Part shown: piece by piece, positions 1 through 5,544 of the stretch
Numbering within the stretch: position 1 is the stretch's first letter
How the letters are laid out: each line of letters begins with the position of its first letter
Assembly (NCBI GenBank): GCA_963627135.1
Contig: CAVFZY010000013.1
Location: 1-6,675, forward strand
From: CAG-103 sp963627135
GTDB taxonomy: Bacteria > Bacillota > Clostridia > Oscillospirales > Oscillospiraceae
Length of the DNA stretch: 6,675 nucleotides
Reading direction: 5' to 3'
Made by a program: the position numbers and the translations under genes
Notes under the pieces: model-generated
What the model saw: only the letters and a program-made list of their open reading frames with translations
What the model was told of the DNA's origin: nothing
The model's database searches: none

Positions 1-25
1 TACCACACGCGGCTGCGCTTGTCAA
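1..25 (-). promoter_or_regulatory. Partial promoter (-35 box only) directed off the left edge
   Basis: On the minus strand a perfect TTGACA lies at 20-25, preceded by an A-rich stretch (GAAAAAAGTT). At 17-18 bp spacing the -10 box would fall at or beyond the window edge; the last bases read TGTGGTA, which resembles the start of an extended -10. With the complete promoter at 93-122 it forms a tandem pair about 97 bp apart. The gene served is outside the window. Tandem consensus promoters with A-rich upstream DNA are common before rRNA or tRNA operons in Firmicutes, but that identity is only inference. Confidence 0.45.
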
Positions 26-92
26 GAACTTTTTTCAACTTTCTTTCGGAAGTTTCGTTCGTTCGTGACGCACAACCCCTCGCGTGTTTGAT

Positions 93-122
93 AATATAGC
101 ACTTCTTGTTGCGGTTTGTCAA
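93..122 (-). promoter_or_regulatory. Strong sigma-A promoter reading leftward
   Basis: The minus strand shows TTGACA (117-122), an 18-bp spacer and TATATT (93-98), a near-consensus housekeeping promoter. The DNA upstream (123-155) is rich in A and T runs, like an UP element. It reads away from sleB and off the window, and no coding start follows it here. It lies downstream of the sleB stop, so it belongs to the next transcription unit. Confidence 0.7.
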
Positions 123-172
123 TACTCTTTTTAAACTTTTTGACGTTATTTTTTCAGTTCTCTATATGTAGC

Positions 173-194
173 GGGGATACGCTGCCGCATCCCC
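173..194. other. Hairpin downstream of sleB, possible weak terminator
   Basis: GGGGAT (173-178) and ATCCCC (189-194) form a 6-bp perfect stem, with a small inner CG/CG pairing. On the minus strand it follows the sleB stop by about 25 bases but has no T-run after it; on the plus strand it is followed by TATTTT. It may end the sleB transcript by blocking 3' exonuclease rather than as a classical intrinsic terminator. The function is uncertain. Confidence 0.35.
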
Positions 195-217
195 TATTTT
201 GCGGTGTTTCCGGACAC

Positions 218-913
218 TCAGGAGCAGAACCGGTGCTTACCGATGACCGTGATGAGCGGCCGTGACCAGATCCACGAGCTGGTGGCCGTGGACGGATTGA
301 AATAATAGATCGCGCCGCCGGACGGATCCACCCCGTTGAGTGCATCGCGCGCGGCACGGTAAGCGCTCTCCGCGACTGGCTGGTTGAACTGCCCATCGCT
401 GATGCACGTAAAGGCCCCGCTCTGATAGATGACACCGGAGAGCGTGTTCGGAAACGACGGGTGCTTAATACGGTTGAGCACGACCGCGCCGACGGCCACC
501 TGGCCGGAATACGGCTCACCACGCGCCTCCGCCGAGATCAGGCGCGCGAGCAGATCGACCTGTGAGCTGGATGCACCGCCGGAGCCGCCGGAATTGCCGG
601 TATTACCGCCACTGCCCGCAGACAGGCCCATGGCCGCCAGCGTCTGGTCGCCGGCTTTTCCATCAACGGTCAGGCCGTTTTTCTGCTGGAAGGCGCGCAC
701 GGCGCGCTCTGTGTCGCTGCCATAGACACCGTCCACGGCGCCGGTATAGTAACCCCAGCTTTTTAGCTTCGTCTGGATCTGCGTGACCACGGCGCCGCTG
801 GAGCCTTTTTTATAAGAGGCCGCCTCGACCGCCGGGGCAAGCGCGACGAGCGCCATACTCACCGAGAGCAGCACCGCGAGCACGAGACACAAGCGTTTGG
901 ATCGTTTCTGCAT
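218..913 (-). CDS. sleB: Spore cortex-lytic enzyme SleB-like (peptidoglycan-binding domain plus cell wall hydrolase)
   Basis: The product is a secreted cell-wall hydrolase of 231 residues. Residues 1-31 are a signal peptide: a basic start (MQKRSKR), a hydrophobic core and an AVEA-type cleavage site. Residues 38-97 form a peptidoglycan-binding domain (PF01471 type), seen in GSSGAVVTQIQ, WGYYTGAVDGVYG and VDGKAGDQTL. Residues 98-117 are a Gly/Ser linker, and 118-231 are the Hydrolase_2 (SleB/CwlJ) domain with the SAEARGEP motif, whose Glu129 is the likely catalytic acid. SleB is a lytic transglycosylase that acts on muramic-delta-lactam cortex peptidoglycan during germination. This domain order and length fit SleB rather than CwlJ, which lacks a signal peptide and binding domain. 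The usual partner gene ypeB is not in the window. I chose ATG at 913 because GAAGGAG lies 8 nt upstream; an in-frame TTG at 919 would sit only 2 nt from it. The upstream hairpin (922-958) includes the Shine-Dalgarno sequence. The family call is firm; a role in germination is inferred. Confidence 0.9.
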   Translation of the reverse strand: MQKRSKRLCLVLAVLLSVSMALVALAPAVEAASYKKGSSGAVVTQIQTKLKSWGYYTGAVDGVYGSDTERAVRAFQQKNGLTVDGKAGDQTLAAMGLSAGSGGNTGNSGGSGGASSSQVDLLARLISAEARGEPYSGQVAVGAVVLNRIKHPSFPNTLSGVIYQSGAFTCISDGQFNQPVAESAYRAARDALNGVDPSGGAIYYFNPSTATSSWIWSRPLITVIGKHRFCS

Positions 914-921
914 ATACAAAA

Positions 922-958
922 CTCCTTCGCAGACGTTTGGTTCTAGTCTGCGAAGGAG
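922..958 (-). terminator. 13-bp perfect hairpin between thrS and sleB that includes the sleB ribosome-binding site
   Basis: CTCCTTCGCAGAC and GTCTGCGAAGGAG form a perfect 13-bp inverted repeat around an 11-nt loop. On the minus strand it follows the thrS stop by 30 nt and is followed by only TTTT, so it could be a modest thrS terminator. The 3' arm contains GAAGGAG, the only Shine-Dalgarno for sleB (8 nt before its ATG). Any transcript reading through from thrS would therefore carry a masked sleB ribosome-binding site. The repeat is seen directly; dual use as terminator and translational lock is inferred. Confidence 0.7.
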
Positions 959-988
959 CGTGTTTCTTATACGGGCAAATTTGAGAAA

Positions 989-2734
989 TCAGCTTTTGCG
1001 CGACTTGACATCCGCCTGCAGGCGCGCGATGAAGTCCGAGAGGCTCTCAACGCTCTGCTCGCCGGAGAGGGTGCGCACGGAGATCGTGTCGTTTTCCGCT
1101 TCCTTGTCGCCGAGGACGAGCATATACGGGATCTTCTGGCTCTGCGCCTCGCGGATCTTGTAGCCGATCTTCTCGTTGCGCAGATCAGTCTCGACGCGCA
1201 GGCCGGCCTTCTCCAGACGGTCGGCAACGTGCTTGGCGTAGTTGTTCGTGCGGTCAGTGATGGGCATGACCTTGACCTGTACGGGTGCAAGCCACAGCGG
1301 GAATGCGCCGGCATAGTGCTCGGTAAGGATGCCGATAAAGCGCTCGATGGAGCCGAAGCAGACGCGGTGGATCATGACCGGGCGGTGCTTTTCGCCGTCG
1401 GCGCCAACATACTCGAGGTCAAAGCGCTCGGGCATCTGCATATCGAGCTGGATGGTACCGCACTGCCAGGTGCGGCCGAGGCTGTCTTCCAGATGGAAGT
1501 CGATCTTCGGACCGTAGAACGCGCCGTCGCCCTCATTGATGACATAGGGCTTGCCGAGCTCATTGAGCGCGGAGACAAGGCCGTTGGTCGCGACCTCCCA
1601 CTGCTCGTCCGTGCCGATGTGATCCTCCGGCATGGTGGACAGCTCCATGTGGTACTTGAAGCCGAAGAGCGAATACACATCGTCAATGAGCTTGGCCACG
1701 CCCTTGATCTCGTCCTTGACCTGATCGGGCGTCATGAAGATGTGCGCGTCGTCCTGCGTGAAGCAGCGGACGCGGAACAGGCCATGCAGCGCGCCGGACA
1801 GCTCATGGCGGTGCACGATGCCGAGCTCGCCGACACGCAGCGGCAGGTCACGGTAGGAGTGCGGCTGAGACTTATAGACCAGCATGCCGCCGGGGCAGTT
1901 CATCGGCTTGAGCGCGAACGGCACATCGTCGATGACGGTCGTATACATATTATCTTTGTAATGATCCCAGTGGCCGCTGCGGTGCCAGAGATCCTGGTTG
2001 AGCATGATCGGCGTCGAGATCTCGACATAGCCAGCCTTCTTATGGATCTCACGCCAGTAGTCGATGAGCTGGTTTTTGAGCACCATGCCGTTGGGCAGGA
2101 AGAACGGGAAGCCCGGGCCCTCGTCCATGAACGTGAACAGGCCGAGCTCCTTGCCGAGCTTGCGGTGGTCGCGTTTCTTGGCCTCTTCGATGCGGGCCAG
2201 ATACGCATCGAGTTCTTCCTTCTTCGGGAAGCAGGTACCGTAGATGCGCTGCAGCATCTTGCGGTTGCTGTCGCCGCGCCAGTAGGCCCCGGTGACACTC
2301 GTGAGCTTGATGGCGTTGCCCTTGACGCGGCCGGTGGAGTCCAGATGCGGGCCGGCGCAGAGGTCAACGAATTCACCCTGACGGTAAAAGGAGATGACGG
2401 CGTCCTCCGGCAGGTCGTTGATGAGCTCGATCTTATACGGCTCATCGCGCTCCTCCATGAATTTCAGCGCTTCGGCGCGCGGGAGCTCAAAGCGCTCGAG
2501 ACGCAGCTTTTCCTTGCAGATCTTGCGCATCTCGGCCTCGAGCTTTTCGAGCACCTCGGGCGTGAACGGCTGGGGGCTGTCAAAATCGTAATAGAAACCG
2601 TCCTCAATGGCCGGGCCGATGGCCAGCTTCACCTCGGGGTACAGGCGCTTCATGGCCTGGGCGAGAATGTGGCTGGTGGTGTGACGGTAGGTATCCTTGT
2701 AGGTCTTGTTTTCAAAGGTGTACTGATCGTCCAT
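989..2734 (-). CDS. thrS: Threonyl-tRNA synthetase, TGS-less form
   Basis: This class II synthetase charges tRNA-Thr with threonine in the cytoplasm. It has 581 residues against about 640 for the usual bacterial enzyme, because it begins directly at the editing domain and has no N-terminal TGS domain. The editing site is visible as HTTSH (His18, His22) and CAGPH (Cys126, His130), and it would hydrolyse mischarged Ser-tRNA-Thr. The catalytic core (about 200-478) has motif 2 around RHELSGALHGLFR (309-321), FTQDDAHIF, and motif 3 GSIERFIG (461-468). Zinc-site ligands are Cys280, His331 and His456. The C-terminal anticodon-binding domain spans about 481-581. The start is ATG at 2734 with AGGAGG 7 nt upstream. 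The T-box terminator lies immediately upstream, so no TGS-coding sequence is missed. The final 30 nt before the hairpin carry no further gene. Confidence 0.97.
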   Translation of the reverse strand: MDDQYTFENKTYKDTYRHTTSHILAQAMKRLYPEVKLAIGPAIEDGFYYDFDSPQPFTPEVLEKLEAEMRKICKEKLRLERFELPRAEALKFMEERDEPYKIELINDLPEDAVISFYRQGEFVDLCAGPHLDSTGRVKGNAIKLTSVTGAYWRGDSNRKMLQRIYGTCFPKKEELDAYLARIEEAKKRDHRKLGKELGLFTFMDEGPGFPFFLPNGMVLKNQLIDYWREIHKKAGYVEISTPIMLNQDLWHRSGHWDHYKDNMYTTVIDDVPFALKPMNCPGGMLVYKSQPHSYRDLPLRVGELGIVHRHELSGALHGLFRVRCFTQDDAHIFMTPDQVKDEIKGVAKLIDDVYSLFGFKYHMELSTMPEDHIGTDEQWEVATNGLVSALNELGKPYVINEGDGAFYGPKIDFHLEDSLGRTWQCGTIQLDMQMPERFDLEYVGADGEKHRPVMIHRVCFGSIERFIGILTEHYAGAFPLWLAPVQVKVMPITDRTNNYAKHVADRLEKAGLRVETDLRNEKIGYKIREAQSQKIPYMLVLGDKEAENDTISVRTLSGEQSVESLSDFIARLQADVKSRKS

Positions 2735-2752
2735 AATGTCTCCTCCTAAACT

Positions 2753-2785
2753 AAAAACACCCCTGCGCCTTGCGGCACAGGGGTG
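2753..2785 (-). terminator. Intrinsic terminator of the thrS T-box leader
   Basis: A 12-bp stem (2774-2785 with 2758-2769, one G-U pair) is closed by a GCAA tetraloop and followed on the minus strand by TTTTT. Its 5' arm begins CACCCC, which can instead pair with GGGTG next to the T-box bulge (2803-2807). This gives the two exclusive structures expected of a T-box switch. It sits 19 nt before the thrS ATG. Confidence 0.92.
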
Positions 2786-2986
2786 CTGAAATCACACGGT
2801 TCCACCCTGAGTTTCCCTCAGTTGGCGCTGTAACGCGCGCCGCACGGGTCGCCTTACTCGAATGTTCGGGCGATCGGCTCGGGGAAGGTCTGCGCCGGAG
2901 GGGTGCCGCAGGCGGCTCACAGCCTATGACCGCCATTCTCTGTCCGTCCTCGCTCGGGTGCAAGTCCCGTCATTGCCTTTGGAACG
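2753..2986 (-). ncRNA. T-box riboswitch leader, presumed tRNA-Thr specific
   Basis: This leader of about 230 nt senses uncharged tRNA and lets transcription continue into thrS when the tRNA is not aminoacylated. On the minus strand the conserved T-box reads GGGTGGAACCGTG, with TGGAACC at 2798-2804. The UGGA bulge base-pairs with a tRNA ending UCCA, implying a U discriminator. Upstream are a stem I apical region with CAGAGAATGGCGG and a GAGTAAGG element typical of the stem III area. The terminator at 2753-2785 completes it. A plausible threonine specifier codon ACC lies at 2887-2889 within CAGACCTTC, but I could not fold stem I fully, so the specifier is tentative. The specificity is supported mainly by the downstream thrS gene. 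Confidence 0.9.
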
Positions 2987-2991
2987 GTATC

Positions 2992-3021
2992 ATCGTAACA
3001 CCGACCGTTATCTCCTGTCAA
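2992..3021 (-). promoter_or_regulatory. Sigma-A promoter of the thrS T-box transcript
   Basis: The minus strand reads a perfect TTGACA (3016-3021), an 18-bp spacer and TACGAT (2992-2997). Transcription would start near 2985, just ahead of the T-box structure. It lies back to back with the plus-strand promoter at 3088-3117, about 66 bp away. Confidence 0.75.
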
Positions 3022-3087
3022 GCACAATTTCATACGAAAGCAAGCTGAAAATTCCGCCGTTTGTGCATAAAATGCTGCATGGAACGC

Positions 3088-3117
3088 TTGCCAAATGTAG
3101 GAGGCGCATGTTATACT
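3088..3117 (+). promoter_or_regulatory. Sigma-A promoter of the zinc-ribbon gene
   Basis: TTGCCA (3088-3093), an 18-bp spacer and TATACT (3112-3117) predict a start near 3124. The message would begin about 35 nt before the chosen ATG. This rules out the longer reading frame that opens at 3061, because its start codon lies upstream of the promoter. Confidence 0.7.
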
Positions 3118-3159
3118 GAATCCGGAAACACAGCCAATGACAGGAAGGAGCGCATGACC

Positions 3160-3453
3160 ATGACCATAGGCGATAATTGCCCCTATTGCGGCAGGGGATT
3201 GTTCTCCGGCTATCTGCAGAGCGCGCGGCAGATCATCTGGAGTCAGGAGGAGAAGTCCATGTCCTTTCGCGCGGACGAGGAAGGCGACCTTGTGGTGAGC
3301 CACGGGCTCTGGGAAGGCAGCTTCGCCGACTGCCGGTACTGCGCGGACTGCGGCATTTTCCTGCTGGAGCGTCCCGCGCAGCCGCCGAAATTCGGCGAGC
3401 GCCTGCGCGGCACGTTTGGCAGTCTGCGCGGCGGCGACGACACAACGGAATGA
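3160..3453 (+). CDS. Small zinc-ribbon protein, DUF6487-like
   Basis: The product is a 97-residue cytoplasmic protein of unknown function. It has a split zinc ribbon: Cys7-x2-Cys10 (CPYCG) near the start and Cys61-x2-Cys64 (CADCG) after an intervening segment with GYLQSARQIIWS and a Ser/Phe-rich strand. This layout resembles the family I know as DUF6487, whose members begin CPYC and contain a G-Y/F-x5-R-x3-W pattern; I am not certain of the family number. There is no signal peptide or membrane segment, and the tail after residue 70 is polar and Gly/Arg-rich. GGAAGGAG (3143-3150) is 9 nt before ATG 3160 and only 3 nt before ATG 3154, so I prefer 3160; the alternative adds two residues. The gene stands alone with its own promoter and converges on ychF. 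Confidence 0.8.
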   Translation: MTIGDNCPYCGRGLFSGYLQSARQIIWSQEEKSMSFRADEEGDLVVSHGLWEGSFADCRYCADCGIFLLERPAQPPKFGERLRGTFGSLRGGDDTTE

Positions 3454-3458
3454 GAAAA

Positions 3459-3489
3459 GACCGCACGCGGCGTTTTGCCACGTGCGGTC
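3459..3489. terminator. Bidirectional terminator between the zinc-ribbon gene and ychF
   Basis: GACCGCACG (3459-3467) pairs with CGTGCGGTC (3481-3489). The stem continues, after one C/A mismatch, as GGC/GCC around a GTTTT loop. On the plus strand it is followed by ATTCTTTTA, and on the minus strand by TTTTCTC. It starts 5 nt after the plus-strand stop and ends 17 nt from the ychF stop, so it can end both converging transcripts. Confidence 0.85.
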
Positions 3490-3506
3490 ATTCTTTTACG
3501 TGTAAA

Positions 3507-4604
3507 TCAGACGTTGAAGCGGAAGAGCGTCACGTCGCCGTCGTGCATGACATAGTCCTTTCCCTCGGAGCGGACGAGGCCCTTCTCCTTGGCGGCGGCC
3601 ATGCTGCCGCAGGCCTTCAGGTCGTCGAACGCGACGATCTCTGCGCGGATGAAGCCGCGCTCGAAGTCCGAGTGGATCTTACCGGCGGCCTGCGGTGCCT
3701 TCGTGCCGCGCGTGATCGTCCAGGCGCGGCACTCATCGCTGCCGCACGTCAGGAACGAGATGAGCCCCAGCAGGCTGTACGAGCACTGGATGAGCCGGTC
3801 AAGGCCGGACTCTTCGATGCCGAGTTCCTCGAGGAACATCGCACGCTCATCGGGCTCGAGCTCGCCGATCTCCTGCTCGACTTTCGCGCAGATGGGCAGC
3901 ACCTGCGCACCCTGAGACGCAGCCAGATCGCGCACCTGCTGATAATACTTGCAGTCGGCATATCCGGCGGCGAACGTGTTCTCGTCGAGGTTGGCGGCGT
4001 AGATGATTGGCTTGATGCTCAGCAGGTCGCTCGTCTCGAGCAGGGCACGGTCCTCGTCGCTGCACGCATAGGTACGGGCGCTCTTGCCGTCGTTCAGGTG
4101 CTCGAGCAGGCCGCGGAACACATCCGCCTCGTGCAGGCAGGCCTTGTCACCGCTCTTACCGGCCTTGGCCGCCTTGTCGATGCGACGCTGAACCATCTCG
4201 ATGTCCGCCATGATGAGCTCGAGGTCGATGATCTCAATGTCGCGCAGCGGGTCGGTCGACCCCTCGACGTGCATGACATTTTCATCGTCAAAGCAGCGCA
4301 CGACGTGCACGATCGCATCCGTGGCGCGGATGTTGGACAGGAACTTGTTACCGAGGCCCTCGCCCTTGGACGCGCCCTTAACGAGGCCGGCGATGTCGAC
4401 AAACTCGATCACCGCGGGGGTCCTTTTCTTTGGCTGATACATCTCAGCCAGATAATCCAGCCGCGCGTCCGGCACGGAGACCATGCCGACGTTCGGGTTG
4501 ATGGTGCAAAACGCATAGTTGGCAACTTCCGCTCCAGCGTTCGTGATGGCGTTGAACAGCGTGGACTTGCCGACGTTCGGCAGGCCGACGATACCGAGTT
4601 TCAT
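3507..4604 (-). CDS. ychF: Ribosome-binding ATPase YchF (OLA1 family)
   Basis: This is a 365-residue P-loop NTPase of the Obg-related YchF/OLA1 family, matching the usual length of about 363-366. Visible motifs are the G1 loop GLPNVGKS (7-14), the Thr switch region around CTINPNVG (33-40), G3 DIAG (70-73) followed by LVKGASKGEGLGN, and NLDE at 205-208 in the G4 position. In this family an NxxE in place of NKxD goes with ATP rather than GTP preference. A helical arm lies at about 125-190, and the C-terminal TGS domain begins near FLTCGSDECRAWT (284-296) and runs to the end. Known members bind 70S ribosomes and affect translation and oxidative-stress responses. ATG at 4604 has AAGGAGG about 9 nt upstream; an in-frame ATG nine codons earlier (4631) overlaps the transcription start and is unlikely. 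The gene appears monocistronic, with a promoter at 4638-4666 and the shared terminator behind it. Confidence 0.96.
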   Translation of the reverse strand: MKLGIVGLPNVGKSTLFNAITNAGAEVANYAFCTINPNVGMVSVPDARLDYLAEMYQPKKRTPAVIEFVDIAGLVKGASKGEGLGNKFLSNIRATDAIVHVVRCFDDENVMHVEGSTDPLRDIEIIDLELIMADIEMVQRRIDKAAKAGKSGDKACLHEADVFRGLLEHLNDGKSARTYACSDEDRALLETSDLLSIKPIIYAANLDENTFAAGYADCKYYQQVRDLAASQGAQVLPICAKVEQEIGELEPDERAMFLEELGIEESGLDRLIQCSYSLLGLISFLTCGSDECRAWTITRGTKAPQAAGKIHSDFERGFIRAEIVAFDDLKACGSMAAAKEKGLVRSEGKDYVMHDGDVTLFRFNV

Positions 4605-4637
4605 AAAGGAAATCCTCCTTTTTATTTTCAAAAAGGT

Positions 4638-4666
4638 ATTGTATCATCCAACAGCGCAAAGTGCAA
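4638..4666 (-). promoter_or_regulatory. Sigma-A promoter of ychF
   Basis: The minus strand shows TTGCAC (4661-4666), a 17-bp spacer and TACAAT (4638-4643). The predicted start is near 4631, giving a leader of about 27 nt that holds only the Shine-Dalgarno sequence. In the remaining intergenic DNA up to 4803 I see only a weak 6-bp hairpin and no gene. Confidence 0.8.
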
Positions 4667-4803
4667 GCATGATTCTCCGGCGAAACACCGTGACTTGTAG
4701 GACTACAGTACATCTTGGGCAAGAGAATAAAAAGAGTATAGGGAAGTCAACACTTCGACAAGTCCTCGAAATCTGGCTGTATGCCAATTTTGAATACAGG
4801 CAA

Positions 4804-5466
4804 TTACGCCTTCAAAATAAAGTGACTTTTGTGAAAATCAAGAAGTCCCTCGCTTCGCATTTTTCCGAGCTCCAGCGACAGTCCACTGCGCTCGACTGCA
4901 AGATAATCTGCAAGCTGCTGCCTTGAAAAAGGAATGTCAAATTCGTATTTGCCGAGGCGCTGTGCTTCTGCGGAAAGATAAGACATGATCTTTGCCCGTG
5001 TGGTGCGCTGCCCCATATGCGTGAGCTTTTCATTGAAACGCAGATTTTTTTCGGCAAGCTCGTCGAGGAGATTCCGGATGATCCGACTGTGGTGGGCACA
5101 GGCTGTTGGGCAAACATTCAGAATGCGCTTCACATCCAGGAACATTGCGATGACAGGCGTTTCCGTTATAACACCCACATTCAGTCTGGAGCCGGATGCG
5201 CAGGCAAATGCGGCAGCGAAAGTCTGTCCCGGTCCCGCTCTGGAAAGGATATTGCGGTTTCCCCAAATATCCTCCTGTATGATCAGAACGCTTCCTGACA
5301 GCACAAGGCCGATCGATTCTACTGTATCCCCGCTATGCAGCACGAAGGCTTCCTTTGGGAATTCCTCTTTTCTCGCATCAAGACAGGACAGCATAACTGC
5401 AAGCTCTTTTTCAGATATGCCTGAAAAAAGCTGAGATGCGCAAAGAACGGATAAAAAATCTTTCAT
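4804..5466 (-). CDS. Crp/Fnr-family transcriptional regulator, probably HcpR-like
   Basis: The product is a 220-residue regulator. Residues about 12-115 form a cyclic-nucleotide-binding-type beta barrel (LFSGISEKEL, LHSGDTVESIGLVLSGSV), and a dimerisation helix spans about 120-150. The C-terminal winged helix includes IPFSRQQLADYL (178-189) and a recognition helix VERSGLSLELGKMRSEG (191-207). The barrel lacks the cAMP-binding RxxxA signature, and there is no N-terminal four-cysteine Fnr cluster, so the effector is unknown; heme or NO sensing is known for some HcpR proteins. It is divergent from hcp, which strongly suggests that it controls hcp in response to nitrosative stress. The start ATG has AAAGGA 4-5 nt upstream. 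In the recognition helix a Leu (198) stands where CRP has Arg185, while the Arg180 equivalent (Arg193) is kept. The DNA is visibly richer in A/T than thrS or ychF. I see no clear terminator after the stop. Confidence 0.88.
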   Translation of the reverse strand: MKDFLSVLCASQLFSGISEKELAVMLSCLDARKEEFPKEAFVLHSGDTVESIGLVLSGSVLIIQEDIWGNRNILSRAGPGQTFAAAFACASGSRLNVGVITETPVIAMFLDVKRILNVCPTACAHHSRIIRNLLDELAEKNLRFNEKLTHMGQRTTRAKIMSYLSAEAQRLGKYEFDIPFSRQQLADYLAVERSGLSLELGKMRSEGLLDFHKSHFILKA

Positions 5467-5479
5467 AAAAATCCTTTTC

Positions 5480-5505
5480 GTTGAAAATTCAACCGACTTG
5501 TTGAT
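5480..5505. promoter_or_regulatory. Overlapping inverted repeats, candidate operator of the Crp/Fnr regulator
   Basis: Three half-sites occur in 26 bp: GTTGAA (5480-5485), TTCAAC (5488-5493) and GTTGAT (5500-5505). The middle one pairs with the left as GTTGAA-AA-TTCAAC and with the right as TTCAAC-N6-GTTGAT. The second pair has 5-bp half-sites around a 6-bp spacer, the geometry typical of Crp/Fnr sites. The element overlaps the predicted start and early leader of the regulator gene, so bound protein could repress its own synthesis. It also lies just upstream of the hcp-facing -10 element, where it could activate. The repeats are seen directly; binding is inferred. Confidence 0.6.
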
Positions 5506-5508
5506 TTG

Positions 5509-5537
5509 ATTATATTACAATACGGGCGAAAAAGCAA
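5509..5537 (-). promoter_or_regulatory. Sigma-A promoter of the Crp/Fnr regulator gene
   Basis: The minus strand has TTGCTT (5532-5537), a 17-bp spacer and a perfect TATAAT (5509-5514). The start would be near 5502, about 35 nt before the ATG, within the right half-site of the operator-like repeats. Confidence 0.75.
5513..5521 (+). promoter_or_regulatory. Candidate -10 element for hcp-directed transcription
   Basis: TATTACAAT contains the hexamer TACAAT (5516-5521) on the plus strand. There is no recognisable -35 box at the right distance, as is common for activator-dependent promoters. With a start near 5528, the GTTGAA-AA-TTCAAC repeat is centred about 41.5 bp upstream, the standard class II activator position. 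It overlaps the opposing promoter, so the two polymerases would exclude each other. The leader would run about 300 nt through the decayed gene before reaching hcp. A closer hcp promoter cannot be excluded. Confidence 0.4.
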
Positions 5538-5544
5538 GAAAGGT

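Noticed and set aside
1229..2749. Long plus-strand open frame (506 codons) antisense to thrS
   Set aside because: The minus strand encodes an unmistakable ThrRS with all motifs. The antisense frame is a shadow of GC-rich codon use and has low-complexity Val/Leu/Ala/Glu composition.
3061..3159. N-terminal extension of the zinc-ribbon protein from ATG 3061
   Set aside because: The -10 box at 3112-3117 lies downstream of this ATG. There is no ribosome-binding site at 3061, and the added residues do not look like part of the domain.
3177..4700. Long plus-strand open frame (507 codons) over the zinc-ribbon gene and antisense to ychF
   Set aside because: It runs through the terminator and both real genes in the wrong frame, and it matches no family I recognise.
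4783..4805. Terminator of the Crp/Fnr regulator gene
   Set aside because: Only a 6-bp CTGTAT/ATACAG stem is present, with no T-run after it on the minus strand.
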